From: Lumbricus rubellus
Taxonomy: Eukaryota > Annelida > Clitellata > Crassiclitellata > Lumbricidae
Length of the DNA stretch: 64,000 nt
NCBI GenBank assembly: GCA_945859605.1
Contig: OX243814.1
Location: forward strand, 39,559,877-39,623,876
Reading direction: 5' to 3'
Below, piece after piece: positions 21,042 to 31,399 of the stretch. Position 1 is the first letter of the stretch. Each line of letters starts with the position of its first letter. The position numbers and the translations under genes are program-made. The notes beneath the pieces were generated by a model, which saw only the letters and a program-made list of their open reading frames with translations, did not search any database and was not told where the DNA came from.

Positions 21042-21820
21042 TGTCATATAACTTTCGGCAGGGGATTATAGCCGTGGGGTAGAGTACCCAATGTAGTCCA
21101 GTACGGGTGATCCTGATCTGTTACTTACTTGCTAACCTACTCTGGTGAGTCCTAGCTAGCAAAGACGACACGGTGATTGGTTTTATATATAAATTATTAT
21201 TAGACAAATATGGTGACACTAATTTAGCCCGGCGAGGGTATTCAATACGACTCGCAGGTCAAAACCAGTTCGATTACAATCTATAATTCTAAGTATTCGA
21301 CTCCGCAACTAAAACACACCGTTATTATCTTTCAACTTTACAACAGCCTACCTACCTACCTACCTACCTAGACTTAGTCTTGTGTCGAATTCCTGTCACC
21401 CAATAATACACTACCTATTCTTAATACAACTCTGGGGTGACAGACAGAATGTAGTTTTACACTCTATCTTATAGTCTGATGCGTGTATGACTCCCAGTGC
21501 TAGCCAATCGTCTCTCACTTTGCTCTGCGATTGGTCCTCTGCGCTGGCTTCCTGATGTATGCCACCAATGGCATGTCGTTGCGCGCTTGCATGCGCCGTC
21601 TGACTGACACCTCATGAATATTTATCCCCCTGTATCTCCATGTGTGTAGTTGTTCCTGATTGACAGGTTGAGTGACAGGTGTACGTATCTTATCTTCCTC
21701 TGTGAACTATTCAGGAGTTCCCGCCTTCATGTATGCAATATTGTGTATATTCTCAGCCATATCTATGCCCAATTATCTCCTCATTATAATTCTATGCATG
21801 TCTAATTATCTCCTCATTAT
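21042..21820 (-). repeat. 5' LTR (right copy)
   Basis: The same length (779 bp) as the left LTR, and I found no difference on reading both. It has a minus-strand TATATAAA box at about 21181-21190, which should place transcription start near 21150 and leave an R-U5 of roughly 110 nt. Confidence 0.93.
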
Positions 21821-21825
21821 AGTAC
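21821..21825. repeat. 5-bp target-site duplication, right
   Basis: AGTAC matches 2962-2966. Confidence 0.85.
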
Positions 21826-22413
21826 CAGCGTCTGTGATCTAGTTCATTTTGATTTTCGTAAAGAGTTGGCTGGCTATGTTTATATTGATGGTCGCCTAAC
21901 AAAAAGATATATGCGTGTGAAAGGGATGAGACTTCGAGCTCATGAAACCTGATGAAAGCAGCATGTTATTCGACCAGCGAATAGAATTTCTGCTTCGCGT
22001 TGTAGGCCTACACGAAGAGACCCGAGTATCCAGTGAATACTCCCAAGGAACTCCTCCTCTGTCTTTCTCAACGTCCATGGCTCTGTCCCATAAAGCTGTA
22101 CAGGTCTAATCCCTATCTTGTATAATGTGTTTCCATTGAGGTGAACTGTGATTTTAGAGTAATAAGTCTTATAGCACAGTTAGCACACCATGTAGATCTT
22201 TCAACTGCCGCCAAGCTGCTTTTATCTTAGCTATAATTCAAGGGACAAGTGTTAATTAAGGGTAGCAAATATTAGCCTATGTGTAATGATGGCCACTTTA
22301 AACGAAGCTGGATTGTTGTTTCCTCTTGAGTTCTTCAATGTGTTAGGATGTAGATTTGAGACGACTAGTTGCATCTCAAGTTTAGTCAATTTTCATTTCC
22401 ATTGTTGTCGCAG
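21826..22413. other. Copy 1 intron 2, right remnant
   Basis: The intron resumes after the retroelement and ends at a CAG acceptor (22411-22413). I see nothing else in it. Confidence 0.5.
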
Positions 22414-22764
22414 ATGAAATCGCTGGATCCACTAACGCGTCGGATAATCTTGACATTGGTAGCGTTGTCATATACACTTGTCAACTGTTCTACGTTGGAA
22501 ATCCGTTCTTCATTCCGATTGTCCGTTTGCAAAGATATTCACCTTTAGAAGATATTGACAGCACGACTTCACCACAATTGGAGCATTCGAATTCACTGAC
22601 TACGACAACGGCGAATTTCTATCATATTGTGTCATGCCTTTCGTTTTTAGACATGCAGTGCTCGTCTAATATCAAGCAACTAGTAAGCAACCTGCCACCA
22701 GGTTCTGCAACAAACGTTTTTTCTGCCACACACGTAATTGGTCTTGGTGCTGTGAAAATTCCAT
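22414..22764 (+). CDS. Copy 1 exon 3: second Ig-like domain
   Basis: A 351-nt phase 1-1 exon between CAG and GTGAG. It shares VYLGNPFF-like (FYVGNPFF), ATANFYE-like (TTANFYHIVSCLS) and LLPGSATN-like (LPPGSATN) blocks with copies 2 and 3. The cysteine pair is YTCQ and VSCLS. Confidence 0.8.
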
Positions 22765-23205
22765 GTGAGTAACCTATACACATTCCGATTTGTTTTGTAT
22801 CAACTTAGTTCTGACATTATAATTCCCGCCAGAGTTTAGCAGATCAATTTAGTTCAGCGGTCAATTTACAAACTCTGTTCACGTTTGTCGTTAAAAATCT
22901 TACCGTAATTATTAGGCTCTACTTTGAGGTAAAATAATTGTTTCCTATAGTTCCCATTTGCTCTCTTCTCTTTTTCCTTTATTTCTGTCTAACTGGTCAA
23001 TTCTAATCCGCAGCAGGCCTATACGAGAGCGCTGAAGTTATTTACGTCTTCAATGCCTTTGTCATCCCAGATACTGAAATTGTCATTATATCGCTTCTGA
23101 ATTTCGTTACGATACAGTTTACCACCTAGATAGAGGCAATTAGTAAAAGAAATAATTTATTTTATGTTCATATAAAACTTATATAGGCTATGTGTTCCCA
23201 AAGTG

Positions 23206-24197
23206 GAACGTTGGGTCACTTTGACTAGTATAGGCATCAAGCATTAGTAAAAGTATAACTTTTCCAAATGATGCATATATACAATTCTAATCCGCCCCAC
23301 CCTTCTACCCCACCAAACCAAAAAATGCTCACATATGAAATTTATGAAAAATAATGTTTCAATTTCTTTTCAAACCGGTCCCACCGAACCACTACGGTGA
23401 CGGTATCCCACAAAAGTTCCACAACAGTCCCAACCCAACCCACCCAACCCAACCCTTCTCCACCTTCCCCAAATTTGTCCCCGCACAGTCCCACCTGTCT
23501 GGAGTAATTTTTTGTTTCATGGTCAAATCTCCTCTTCACTGCGAGCGCACCCGGTCCACTTCGACCACATACTCCAACCGTCCAACCCTAGCCCACATCC
23601 AACCAGACCCTTCCTTCCCACTTTGACCCCCACCCGGCACACTACAACCCCATACCCCAACCGTCCGACCCCACCCACCTCCACTCTAACTCAGGCCTAC
23701 CCACCCCATCTCCCACTCCATGCCCCCACTCCGCGAAAGGCTCAACACATGAAATTCATAGCAAAACTAATGTTTCACTTGGCTTTCACCTTTGGTCTCA
23801 CCGCACCCTACCCCGGCTCCATCCCACAATCCCCACCACCATCCCGCCATACCCTGTCCCCACACAACCTACCCTGCGGGAAAACGGAGTAGGCCTAATT
23901 ACATAGGCTAATCAGAATTCAAATATATGTTGAAAACATCATGCTGCAGAAGGCCTAACGCTCTTTCAAGCTGCTCAAATCCCGAAACAAACCAGTAATA
24001 TATAATAAAATAATTTTTAAAATAGACCTAAAATAACAATAATGGACCAAATAATACTACTACTACAATTATTAATAATAATATTCATATTCACATTTGA
24101 ATGAAAGCTACAATCAACGTAACTATTTTAGCGAGCAGGGCAAATTTCAATAAAACGCAAAAATAATGAAGCAACTAGCGAGAGTGACCCAACGTTC
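23206..24197. mobile_element. Non-autonomous DNA transposon with 8-bp duplication CCAAAGTG (992 bp)
   Basis: Terminal inverted repeats GAACGTTGGGTCACT / AGTGACCCAACGTTC are flanked by CCAAAGTG at 23198-23205 and 24198-24205. The interior (about 23290-23890) is C-rich and internally repetitive: a block with ATGAAATTTATG...TAATGTTTCA...TTTC recurs about 410 bp later. It has no credible transposase. Eight-bp duplications suggest hAT or another 8-bp superfamily. Confidence 0.8.
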
Positions 24198-24534
24198 CCA
24201 AAGTGGAACATATCTAAAATCAGCTGCGTTGCTCACTCGTAGAGAACTACCATTAAAATATTTGACCATACCCAGGCAGAATAGACACAGTTCAATCCAA
24301 ATGTACAATAAAAGCAATTAATTATCATGCATTTGATCCATAAAGTAATTTCCAATATTTTTGGCGAAAAATGTAATTTGTTCCCAAATTTGTATCACAA
24401 GAATTCGTTTATTAGCAGCAGAAGACTTGAAACAAAAGTAAATAAACATGCACCCATCATTGGCCAAGTAAATGAATATCAATAAGATGACTTAAGTTTT
24501 ACCGTCCCTGCAATTTTTTTAAATAAGCTTACTA

Positions 24535-24580
24535 GATTAGATCAGTTTAGATTAAGTTAGATTAGATTAGATTAGTGAAA
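24535..24580. repeat. GATTA microsatellite
   Basis: A short imperfect (GATTA)n run just before exon 9. A related ATTAGATTAAATTAG stretch precedes the same exon in copy 2 near 48127. Confidence 0.6.
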
Positions 24581-24623
24581 TCATGTCATTTATTGAAAAG
24601 GCATACTTCAAATTATTTTTAAG

Positions 24624-24797
24624 GGTAAGCATATGACACGCGGGTGTCGTATAGTGGACTATGTGGTCCAAGTTGGTGTTGATGTCTGCGAAAACCTTGA
24701 CCTAACTGACAACCAATTGAGATGCCGACCACCAAAGCAACAACCACAATCGACGAATAGCACTTCGATCTACTGTGACGAACTCCTTGGCATTTAC
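24624..24797 (+). CDS. Copy 1 exon 9: plexin-like membrane-proximal segment
   Basis: A 174-nt phase 0-0 exon identical in length to copy 2 exon 9. It contains DLTDNQLRCRPPKQQPQ, a plexin-type IPT ending. About five sixths of its residues match copy 2, much more than in the Ig exons. Confidence 0.85.
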
Positions 24798-25373
24798 GTA
24801 CGTTAAGCTCTGTAAATAATATTTGTATTTGATTGCGGATTTAATGCTATAGCCTAAGCTTAAGTCATGCAGCGCACAATTATATAGCCTATACAAAAGG
24901 CCCTATAGAGCGTACTCAGTCTTCCTACCGGGACTCCTTGGATTATTATAATATTGTTTCAACGGTATTGCTATTTATTATCATTCTTCACTTGTAGACC
25001 TATAGGTCTTTTAATGTTTTTCATAAGCTTATTTAGGCTATTGTTAGTGGCAATAGGCCTACCATTTGACTAGCGGTGAAAAATGATCCTAGCAGTTAAT
25101 AATAGGAAAGTGGAATTAACGTTCTTTCCGTTATGTCGCGTTCCAATGACACAACCTGATGATTCTTGAAACATGCCAATCTTGGCTAAGTTCAAACTTT
25201 ATAAAATTATTTTTAAAATTCTGTTTACGTTGTTCTCACATTAGAGTGGAATAATCCGATTAACGGATACAAGCAGGCTAGTTGAGCAGCACATAAAATT
25301 ATGAATATTGTGAGCCATTTGTTCCGCAGTTAGCCTATAAATGCGACTTAATTTCAGTTCATTTCTTTTATAG

Positions 25374-25874
25374 ATCCACCTAGGATACAAGACTTATCAA
25401 TATGCCTGCCTGAAATACTCAACCCGTCGTCCTTTGGCCTTGATAATTGGATTGGCCGTTGGACTCTCGTCTTTCGTCATTATTATTCTTTTGATAATTG
25501 CAATCGTTTGCTGTTGCAAGAGATCCAGAACTCATCGTAACAAATCAACTAACAAAACTTTAAACAGAAGCACAGGTGCAACAAATGAGGCAAATGAACC
25601 ACCATCTGATCAGCTGTATGCTAATGCAGTATATCTACGACCAGCAGTTCAATCTATGTATGTTGATGATACACATGAACCACCATCAGATCAGCTGAAT
25701 GCCAATGAGACGCGTTTAAAACCATCAGCTAAGCCATATGCTTATGATGCGCATATATATCCATCAGAGCAGTCGTGTTGTGATGAGCCATATTTAAGAC
25801 CATCAACTAACGAGGAATATGAACCACCATCAGATCAGCTGTATGCAAATGTGTTGGAACTTAACAGACTTTGA
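25374..25874 (+). CDS. Copy 1 exon 10: transmembrane helix and long tyrosine-rich tail
   Basis: After a TAG acceptor it encodes a juxtamembrane strand (LGYKTYQYACLKYSTRR), a hydrophobic helix, a basic stop-transfer run (CCCKRSRTHRNK) and a tail. The tail has four imperfect units built on EPPSDQLYANAVYLRP. YxN motifs (YANA, YANV) and YxxP motifs (YLRP twice, YEPP) recur. The stop is TGA at 25872-25874, with AATAAA at 25954-25959. Confidence 0.85.
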   Translation: MHLGYKTYQYACLKYSTRRPLALIIGLAVGLSSFVIIILLIIAIVCCCKRSRTHRNKSTNKTLNRSTGATNEANEPPSDQLYANAVYLRPAVQSMYVDDTHEPPSDQLNANETRLKPSAKPYAYDAHIYPSEQSCCDEPYLRPSTNEEYEPPSDQLYANVLELNRL

Positions 25875-25953
25875 TCAACAGTCTACAACCACTTAAAAAC
25901 GAAATGCCATCTTTTCTGGACGATGATGAATCGCAAACAAGAAAAGCAAATAT

Positions 25954-25959
25954 AATAAA
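25954..25959 (+). terminator. Polyadenylation signal of copy 1
   Basis: AATAAA lies 80 nt after the exon 10 stop codon. Confidence 0.4.
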
Positions 25960-26490
25960 CTCATGCAGCGTGTTCCTACAAATAGGCCTACGCATAAAGC
26001 ATCCTCCTCAGAAAGTAGTCCTACTGCTTGACTCGATGTCCTAATTTTTATTAAAACTCGTCGCCATCTACAGTGTAATTAGGCCTACAATAAATTGCAA
26101 AAGAATATAGCAGTGTTTAATTTTTAACCAGTTCGTAAGAGAACGCCTCAGTCGATCCTGTGAATGATCTTTTATAATTAGGCCTATTAATAGCCACGTA
26201 AGATTCACGCAATTGTCACTGCCTTCATTTAAAAATCTTGGATTTGAAACACTTCCAACCATTCTTTGCGGATTGTCATGTTATTGCTCTAGGTTATTGC
26301 TCTGTATTCCATAATCGGTTGCCAATTTTTACAATAGTTTCCTCGATTCTATAATTGGGGCCTAATAACTATGATCGACATCATAGAACGTTCCGTAAAA
26401 CAAAAATAAAACAAACCTGCCACCCCAAAATGATACTGATAGCCTATATAGATAGTAGGCCTAATATATAAGATAACCTATTACTGAATC
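25960..26490. other. Spacer after copy 1
   Basis: AT-rich spacer with several AGGCCTA motifs. No gene or RNA is apparent. Confidence 0.5.
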
Positions 26491-26492
26491 TA

Positions 26493-27274
26493 CACTGTGT
26501 CCACGATAAAGTAGAACCCATAATAAAGTGTCATAACTCGGTCAAAATGTTTAGGATTTGCCTGAAATTTTACACACAACAACAGTGGCCATAGTTACAC
26601 GAGATCCTAAAGCCGATTAGAAATATTCGTGAGTTTGCCACATTTATGAGCGTTTAAAATGGGGCACCGACAAATGCAACTTTCCAACATGGAAAACCTG
26701 AAAAAAAGTAAAATTAAGCTAAATATGGTGCTCAAAATGTCATTTTTGTTCACGAACACACGACCGTAGACGTAGTAGTATAGTAGATGTCCCGGAAGAC
26801 ACTCGGCTTCATATCCGTAGCTGTGGCCGCCTAGCAGTCCAGACCTTGATCCGGGTGCACGTACCGGAGAAGCGCGTTTTTCGTTCCCGTATTCATGACA
26901 TCGATAACCGTAGGGACGGTAGGGCGCGTCTGATTGAATAGTGGCAGCTGTTTGACCAGGTGATCATCGACCGGACATCAAACAGTAGCCTCTACGTCTC
27001 AGCTCGTGTGTTCGTGGACAAAAATGACATTTAGACCACCATATTTAGCTGAATTTTACTTCGTTTCAGCTTTTCCATGTTGGAAAGTTGCATTTTTCGG
27101 TGCCCCATTTTAAACGCTCATAAATGTGGCAAACTCACGAATATTTCTAATCGGCTTTAGGATCTCGTGTAACTATGGCCACTGTTGTTGTGTGTAAAAT
27201 TTCAGGCAAATCCTAACCATTTTGACTGAGTTATGACACTTTATTGTGGGTTCTACTTTATCGTGGACACAGTG
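26493..27274. mobile_element. Tc1/mariner-type element with about 270-bp inverted repeats
   Basis: The ends CACTGTGTCCACGATAAAGT / ACTTTATCGTGGACACAGTG are flanked by TA (26491-26492, 27275-27276). Long inverted repeats surround about 220 bp that still translate on the + strand to mariner/IS630-like C-terminal transposase fragments (RVFRSRIHDIDNR, then WQLFDQVIIDR). It is a deleted copy in which the repeats form most of the length. Confidence 0.8.
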
Positions 27275-27276
27275 TA

Positions 27277-28120
27277 GTATTATCTATCGATATCATTTTT
27301 AAGGTGTGGCAGATTTTTTGTTACCTGTATATATTATATCCAAGTTCCATTAAAATAGAGTAGGCCTACTGTACAGCATAACCACAAGTAGAATTAGCCT
27401 AAAACAGGTTTTGTTGTATATCTGTGTAAGACCGATAGTTATTTCATGCCAGACAATTCCTATACTCATATCTCGGTACTAATGACTGGCTTCCGACGCC
27501 ATCAACATTCTGTGACTCGTTTATGTAGCCTAATGAAAAGCAGTAAACCTAATGTGATTATCACGTCCCACTGTAGTACAACTGTAGCAATATTCCAAAA
27601 AGTCTACAAAGGGATGGGATATTATTGCGTGTTCCCTAGGCCTATAATTGGTTGCCAAAAGTCATATCAATCCGACTATATCCCTACTACGCCATACCGG
27701 TATTCTATCAACAAACCTACTTTTTTACTGTAGACCCCTATACACTATTATTACCGAGATTTAATTGCACCTGTTGTTTAAAAGGTTTTTTTAACACAGC
27801 AGAAATGCGCTTTAGAGTTTAGATGGAAAATATGTACAGCTTAAATAAATAGATCTAAATAACTCTTCACTTTCAAGTTCAGCACCGCAGCTTTGATCAG
27901 CCTTGGATAATTTATCATTCACTGCATTATGCATTAATAAACTTCAAACTGAGCCCACTCATACGCATGCATATTTACGCACGTACAACCGCCGTACATG
28001 CATGCGTAGTTGCGTACCGCCGTACCAGCACCTACATGTAGGTAACTTAGGATTGGCTTAGTCACCCTCAGCACAGAGCGACAGTGTGAGCCGTAAATTA
28101 ATGTAATTTCGAGTTTCTGC
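27277..28120. other. Spacer
   Basis: No supported gene. It contains AGGCCTA motifs and, from about 27955, a run of GCATGCAT- and TACGTAC-like palindromes. Confidence 0.45.
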
Positions 28121-28125
28121 ATAGG

Positions 28126-29172
28126 ACAAAAAGTGAAAAAGTTGGAACTACACCGTGACTCAAAAAAAAGTAAGCCAAATTGTTTTGCATATATCTCTAA
28201 CACGTGATGACATATCAAGCTAAAATTTTCCAAATATTTATAGAAGTGGACCAAGAATATGATTCCAAAATTTCATGAAATAAACTTGAACGGATAAAAA
28301 GATATGAATATTTAAACTTCATATACCGAAATTGCAGTTTACAAGCAATTTTCTGTCAGATTCGATAAACTGTTTCCCTATTATCTCCAATGCCTGATGA
28401 TTAATCATTCTAAAATTTTCCAGATATGTAGAGAATTGAACTACCAATATGACCCCAACAGTATGGTTTGATAATTTAATTAAATAAGATGCTCAAAATG
28501 TCCCCCTCCTGCTTGCACGCAAGCCTGAGGGCGCTGGCGCCATTGCAATGGCAACAGCAACGTCGATCATCCTCTGGTTCAGGCCATCCCGCACTTCCAA
28601 CAAGCGTTGCTTCAGATCGTTTATATCATGGATTGTTGTCTGGTAGGCTCGATCTTGCATCACGCTCCACATTTTATAGTCGACAGGAATCAAATCTGGA
28701 CTGTTCGGAGGCCATAATGTGGAAGAAATGAAGTCTACACAATAACAGACTTGCTGAAAACTGAAATTTCGGGTGATGAAGTTGAAATATCCATATCCTT
28801 CTATCCCTTCACATTTATGACATGAAATTTTGGAATCCTATTCTTGGTTCAATTCCCTAAATATCTGGAAAATGTTTTTATGATTACTCATCAGACATCA
28901 GAGATGTAAAAAAATTGTTTGGCTTACTTTTTATTGAATCTGACAGAAAATTGCTTGTAAACTGCAATTTCGGTATATGAAGTTTAAATATTCATATCTT
29001 TTTATCCGTTCAACTTTATTTCATGAAATTTTGGAATCATATTCTTGGTCCACTTCTCTAAATATTTGGAAAATTGTAGCTTCATATGTCATCAGGTATT
29101 AGAGATATATGCAAAACAATTTGGCTTACTTTTTTTGAGTCACGGTGTAGTTCCAACTTTTTCACTTTTTGT
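28126..29172 (-). mobile_element. Tc1/mariner palindromic element with nested sub-repeats
   Basis: Classical ends CACCGTGACTC / GAGTCACGGTG sit beside TA at 28149-28150 and 29148-29149. The inverted symmetry continues outward a further 25 bp without mismatch (28126-28150 against 29148-29172). Arms of about 230 bp are followed inward by a second, related inverted pair (about 28375-28480 and 28740-28910). This looks like one family member inserted into another, or duplicated arms. The centre (28693-28493, minus) translates to a mariner transposase C-terminus (IPVDYKMWSVMQDR, DINDLKQRLLE). Confidence 0.75.
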
Positions 29173-29177
29173 ACATG

Positions 29178-29573
29178 TAACTTAGGCCCTATTCACAGGC
29201 GTCTAGTAAAAGCAGAATTGGCGTGCACAGGATAAAATCAGTTCCAGGTCAAGATTATTGGGACCGCCGAACAAAGACTAAGCGTCAACGGGCAGCTAGA
29301 AGCAGGCAAACGAAAATAATATAAAAGAGAGAGGGTCCTGAATCGATAGCGGTGTGAGTAATTATGCCTATGCGAGTATTGCCCATCACTTAAGAAAACT
29401 CGGCATTGTTGACTGATTCGACAACAACCCAGCTCTGCTAACTCGATAGCTGCCTTCTTTCTATTGTTGTCAACTGTCTCTGGGCCGTGTGACTGGGTGT
29501 TAGCCGTGAGACGAGCGATCATCATGACGGTGTCGCGGGATCTTCTAACCCCAAACGCTATCTGGGGGATGAA
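29178..29573. other. Spacer
   Basis: No gene or repeat that I can classify. Confidence 0.4.
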
Positions 29574-29683
29574 TTAACCCTCGGGCTACCAGGGGGGTGG
29601 TATCCACCCCCCCCCCTAGGTTTTTCCCAAATCAAACTTTTTTCGTTTGGAATAAAATTTTGACGTTTTAGGTGGCTGTAGAG

Positions 29684-30508
29684 CAGTGGTTCTCAAACGT
29701 CTGCATGCCGCGGACCGGTGTAAAGGTTTCAGATTACCCCCTCCTAAACATTACCCCCCTGCAAACTGTAAATTGGATCAATCATCGCATTTATTGCACT
29801 AAAAATATAAGAAAAATCATCCCGCTTCTTGTTTTGGTCTGAAGATTTTCATCCGTCATCCCACTTCGTGGTTTGCTATCAGTATTTTCATCTGTAAATA
29901 AAATACTAATCGCCGCTGAAGTTTACATGGAGAAAATGGCTTCGAGGCTATTATTTTTTTCCGATCAAAATATTCATAGCAAACCACGAAGTGGGATGAC
30001 GGATGGAAATCTTCAGATAAAAACAAGAAGCGGGATGATTTTTCTGATTTTTTAGTCCAATAAATGCGGTGATTTGCGCAAATCTAGTTTTCGGGGGGTA
30101 ATCTGAAACCGGTTTCAAGTTACCGGGGGGCAATGTTTAGGAGGGGGTAATTTGAAACCTTTACACCGGCAGCAATTTATTTGGGAAGCTCGCGGACCGC
30201 CAATTTTAATGGCAAGCACAGACAAAAAAACTAATTATAGGGTTATTTATAATTAGTGATTTTTTAATTAATAAAAATTGTTTGTACAGCCATGATGGCA
30301 CGTTAATATAAGGCACTGGTAATGTATTTTTAAAGTTTGAGACAGAATTTTTAATAAATTTTGAACAACAATTCGAATAATTTCACAATTTTAAATATAT
30401 AAATTAATAATTATAATTTATTTTTCACTCTCATATTTTTTCACGGACCGGTGATCAGGACTCCGCGGACCGGCGCCGGTCCGCGGACCACCACTTTGAG
30501 AACCACTG
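29684..30508. mobile_element. hAT-type MITE (CAGTGGTTCTCAA ends)
   Basis: The termini CAGTGGTTCTCAAA / TTTGAGAACCACTG are the familiar hAT consensus. Flanks CTGTAGAG (29676-29683) and GTGTAGAG (30511-30518) match at 7 of 8 bases with a two-base offset. GC-rich CGGACCGG repeats lie inside both ends. It hosts another palindromic element at 29719-30165. Confidence 0.75.
29719..30165. mobile_element. Palindromic MITE with CCGG duplication (447 bp), TGT...ACA ends
   Basis: It begins TGTAAAGGTTTCAGATTAC and ends GTAATTTGAAACCTTTACA between CCGG at 29715-29718 and 30166-30169. Subterminal ATTACCCCCC-type runs repeat on both arms, and long inverted arms approach the middle. TGT...ACA ends with a 4-bp duplication resemble Ginger-like elements. 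It may be a distant cousin of the element at 57488-57948. Confidence 0.65.
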
Positions 30509-31399
30509 CAGTGTAGAGGATTCATTTGCACACATTTTGAGCTAAAATGTATAATGATAATTATACCATACCATTCAAAAGTTATACCCGATATACCCGA
30601 GGCACCAGGGGGAGGTGGATACCTCCCCTAGATTATCGGCTGTATCTTATCCGTCCTTTGACATGAAGAGACACAAATTACACCATTCTGTAGAGGGAAT
30701 GTAGGGCTACATTTCCATGCTCACTGAGTTGTCTTTTGACAACCGGAAGTGCTCAAAATAAATTAAAATATAAATAAAGGTGTTTTATTTTCATAAAATT
30801 TTCATGTTTTTCCTATTATAACTTATTTATAATTTATTTTTCAAGAAAAATAAATTATGGCATTCTAAAGAGGGCATGTAGGGCTATTTTTTGATACCAA
30901 TTAATTTGACATTTGATGACCGCAAGTGCTCAAAATAAATTTAAATGTGTGAAAATGTTGGGTTTTTTTACAACGCAAGCCGATAAGTCTGCGTAAACGT
31001 TTTTCAGCAGCTATTACATGTTTTTTTCCCTTTTTATTATAATTAAAACTAACTTATTACTAGTTTTCATAGTTGAACATTGTACTTTATTATATGTAAA
31101 CTATTATTGTATAAATAAGTTGTGTTAAAAACACACAGAATCTACTATTTTGCTTAATCGAAAGTATGCATTTTGTGGAATCGACGGGTGCCTACGGAAA
31201 AAAATTCATAATTCCGGGGTGCTTTCATATATTTTAAACCTAAATACACCATTTTGTGCAGAAATGAATGCTGAATCCATTGATGTATTACAAGTTATGA
31301 TATCTCAAACCAAACCCAAAATCCAGGGGGGGGTGGTAACCACCCCCCTCTTGGTAGTCAGTGTTACAAAAAAAGCTTGGTAGCCTGAGAGTTATTCGA

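Larger units (their letters stand above)
2967..21820 (-). mobile_element. Full-length env-bearing Ty3/gypsy-class retroelement (18.85 kb with a nested hAT)
   Basis: Two 779-bp LTRs (2967-3745 and 21042-21820) and an AGTAC duplication bracket a minus-strand element. In transcriptional order it has a 5' leader with a small acidic ORF (20949-20455), gag (15405-12367), an in-frame UGA, pol (12366-8536), a frameshifted pol C-terminus with a chromodomain-like module (8596-7892) and env (6880-4493). The purine-rich stretch next to the 3' LTR fits a polypurine tract. Subtracting a hAT insertion (15424-18528 plus its duplication) leaves about 15.7 kb, which is long for the class. Reading down the two LTRs I found no difference, implying a recent insertion. 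It occupies intron 2 of receptor copy 1, antisense to it. Pol domain order and the F-type env place it near errantivirus-like elements; the chromodomain makes it atypical. Confidence 0.93.
922..25874 (+). pseudogene. Receptor copy 1: Ig / plexin-like transmembrane receptor, internally deleted
   Basis: Five exons align with the complete copy at 33668-49263. They are exon 1 (922-967, signal peptide), exon 2 (2527-2850, Ig), exon 3 (22414-22764, Ig-like), exon 9 (24624-24797, plexin-like membrane-proximal segment) and exon 10 (25374-25874, transmembrane helix and tail). Exons 4-8 (third Ig and the IPT domains) are not found between 22765 and 24623. Exon 3 ends in phase 1 while exon 9 begins in phase 0, so direct splicing breaks the frame. 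Each surviving exon is open and keeps its splice sites. Intron 2 carries an 18.85-kb retroelement. The copy is probably a deletion pseudogene, or two gene ends joined by unequal crossover. A functional short form using an unseen exon cannot be excluded. The tail is longer than in copy 2, with four repeat units against two. Confidence 0.7.
29578..31391. mobile_element. piggyBac-like non-autonomous element with nested insertions
   Basis: The left end follows TTAA and begins CCCTCGGGCTACCA. The right end is TGGTAGCCTGAGAG followed by TTAT, a decayed mirror of the same terminus. TTAA plus CCCT is the piggyBac pattern. The interior carries three palindromes of the type GGGGTGG..A..CCACCCC (29599-29619, about 30611-30629, 31326-31346). 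It has no transposase. A hAT-type element is nested at 29684-30508. Confidence 0.5.

Noticed and set aside
23354..23892. Proline/threonine-rich frames in the 992-bp element
   Set aside because: Caused by the C-rich repetitive interior of a non-autonomous transposon.
25434..25874. ITIM or ITAM motifs in the receptor tail
   Set aside because: The tyrosines are not followed by L/I/V at +3 in the required context; YxN and YxxP describe them better.
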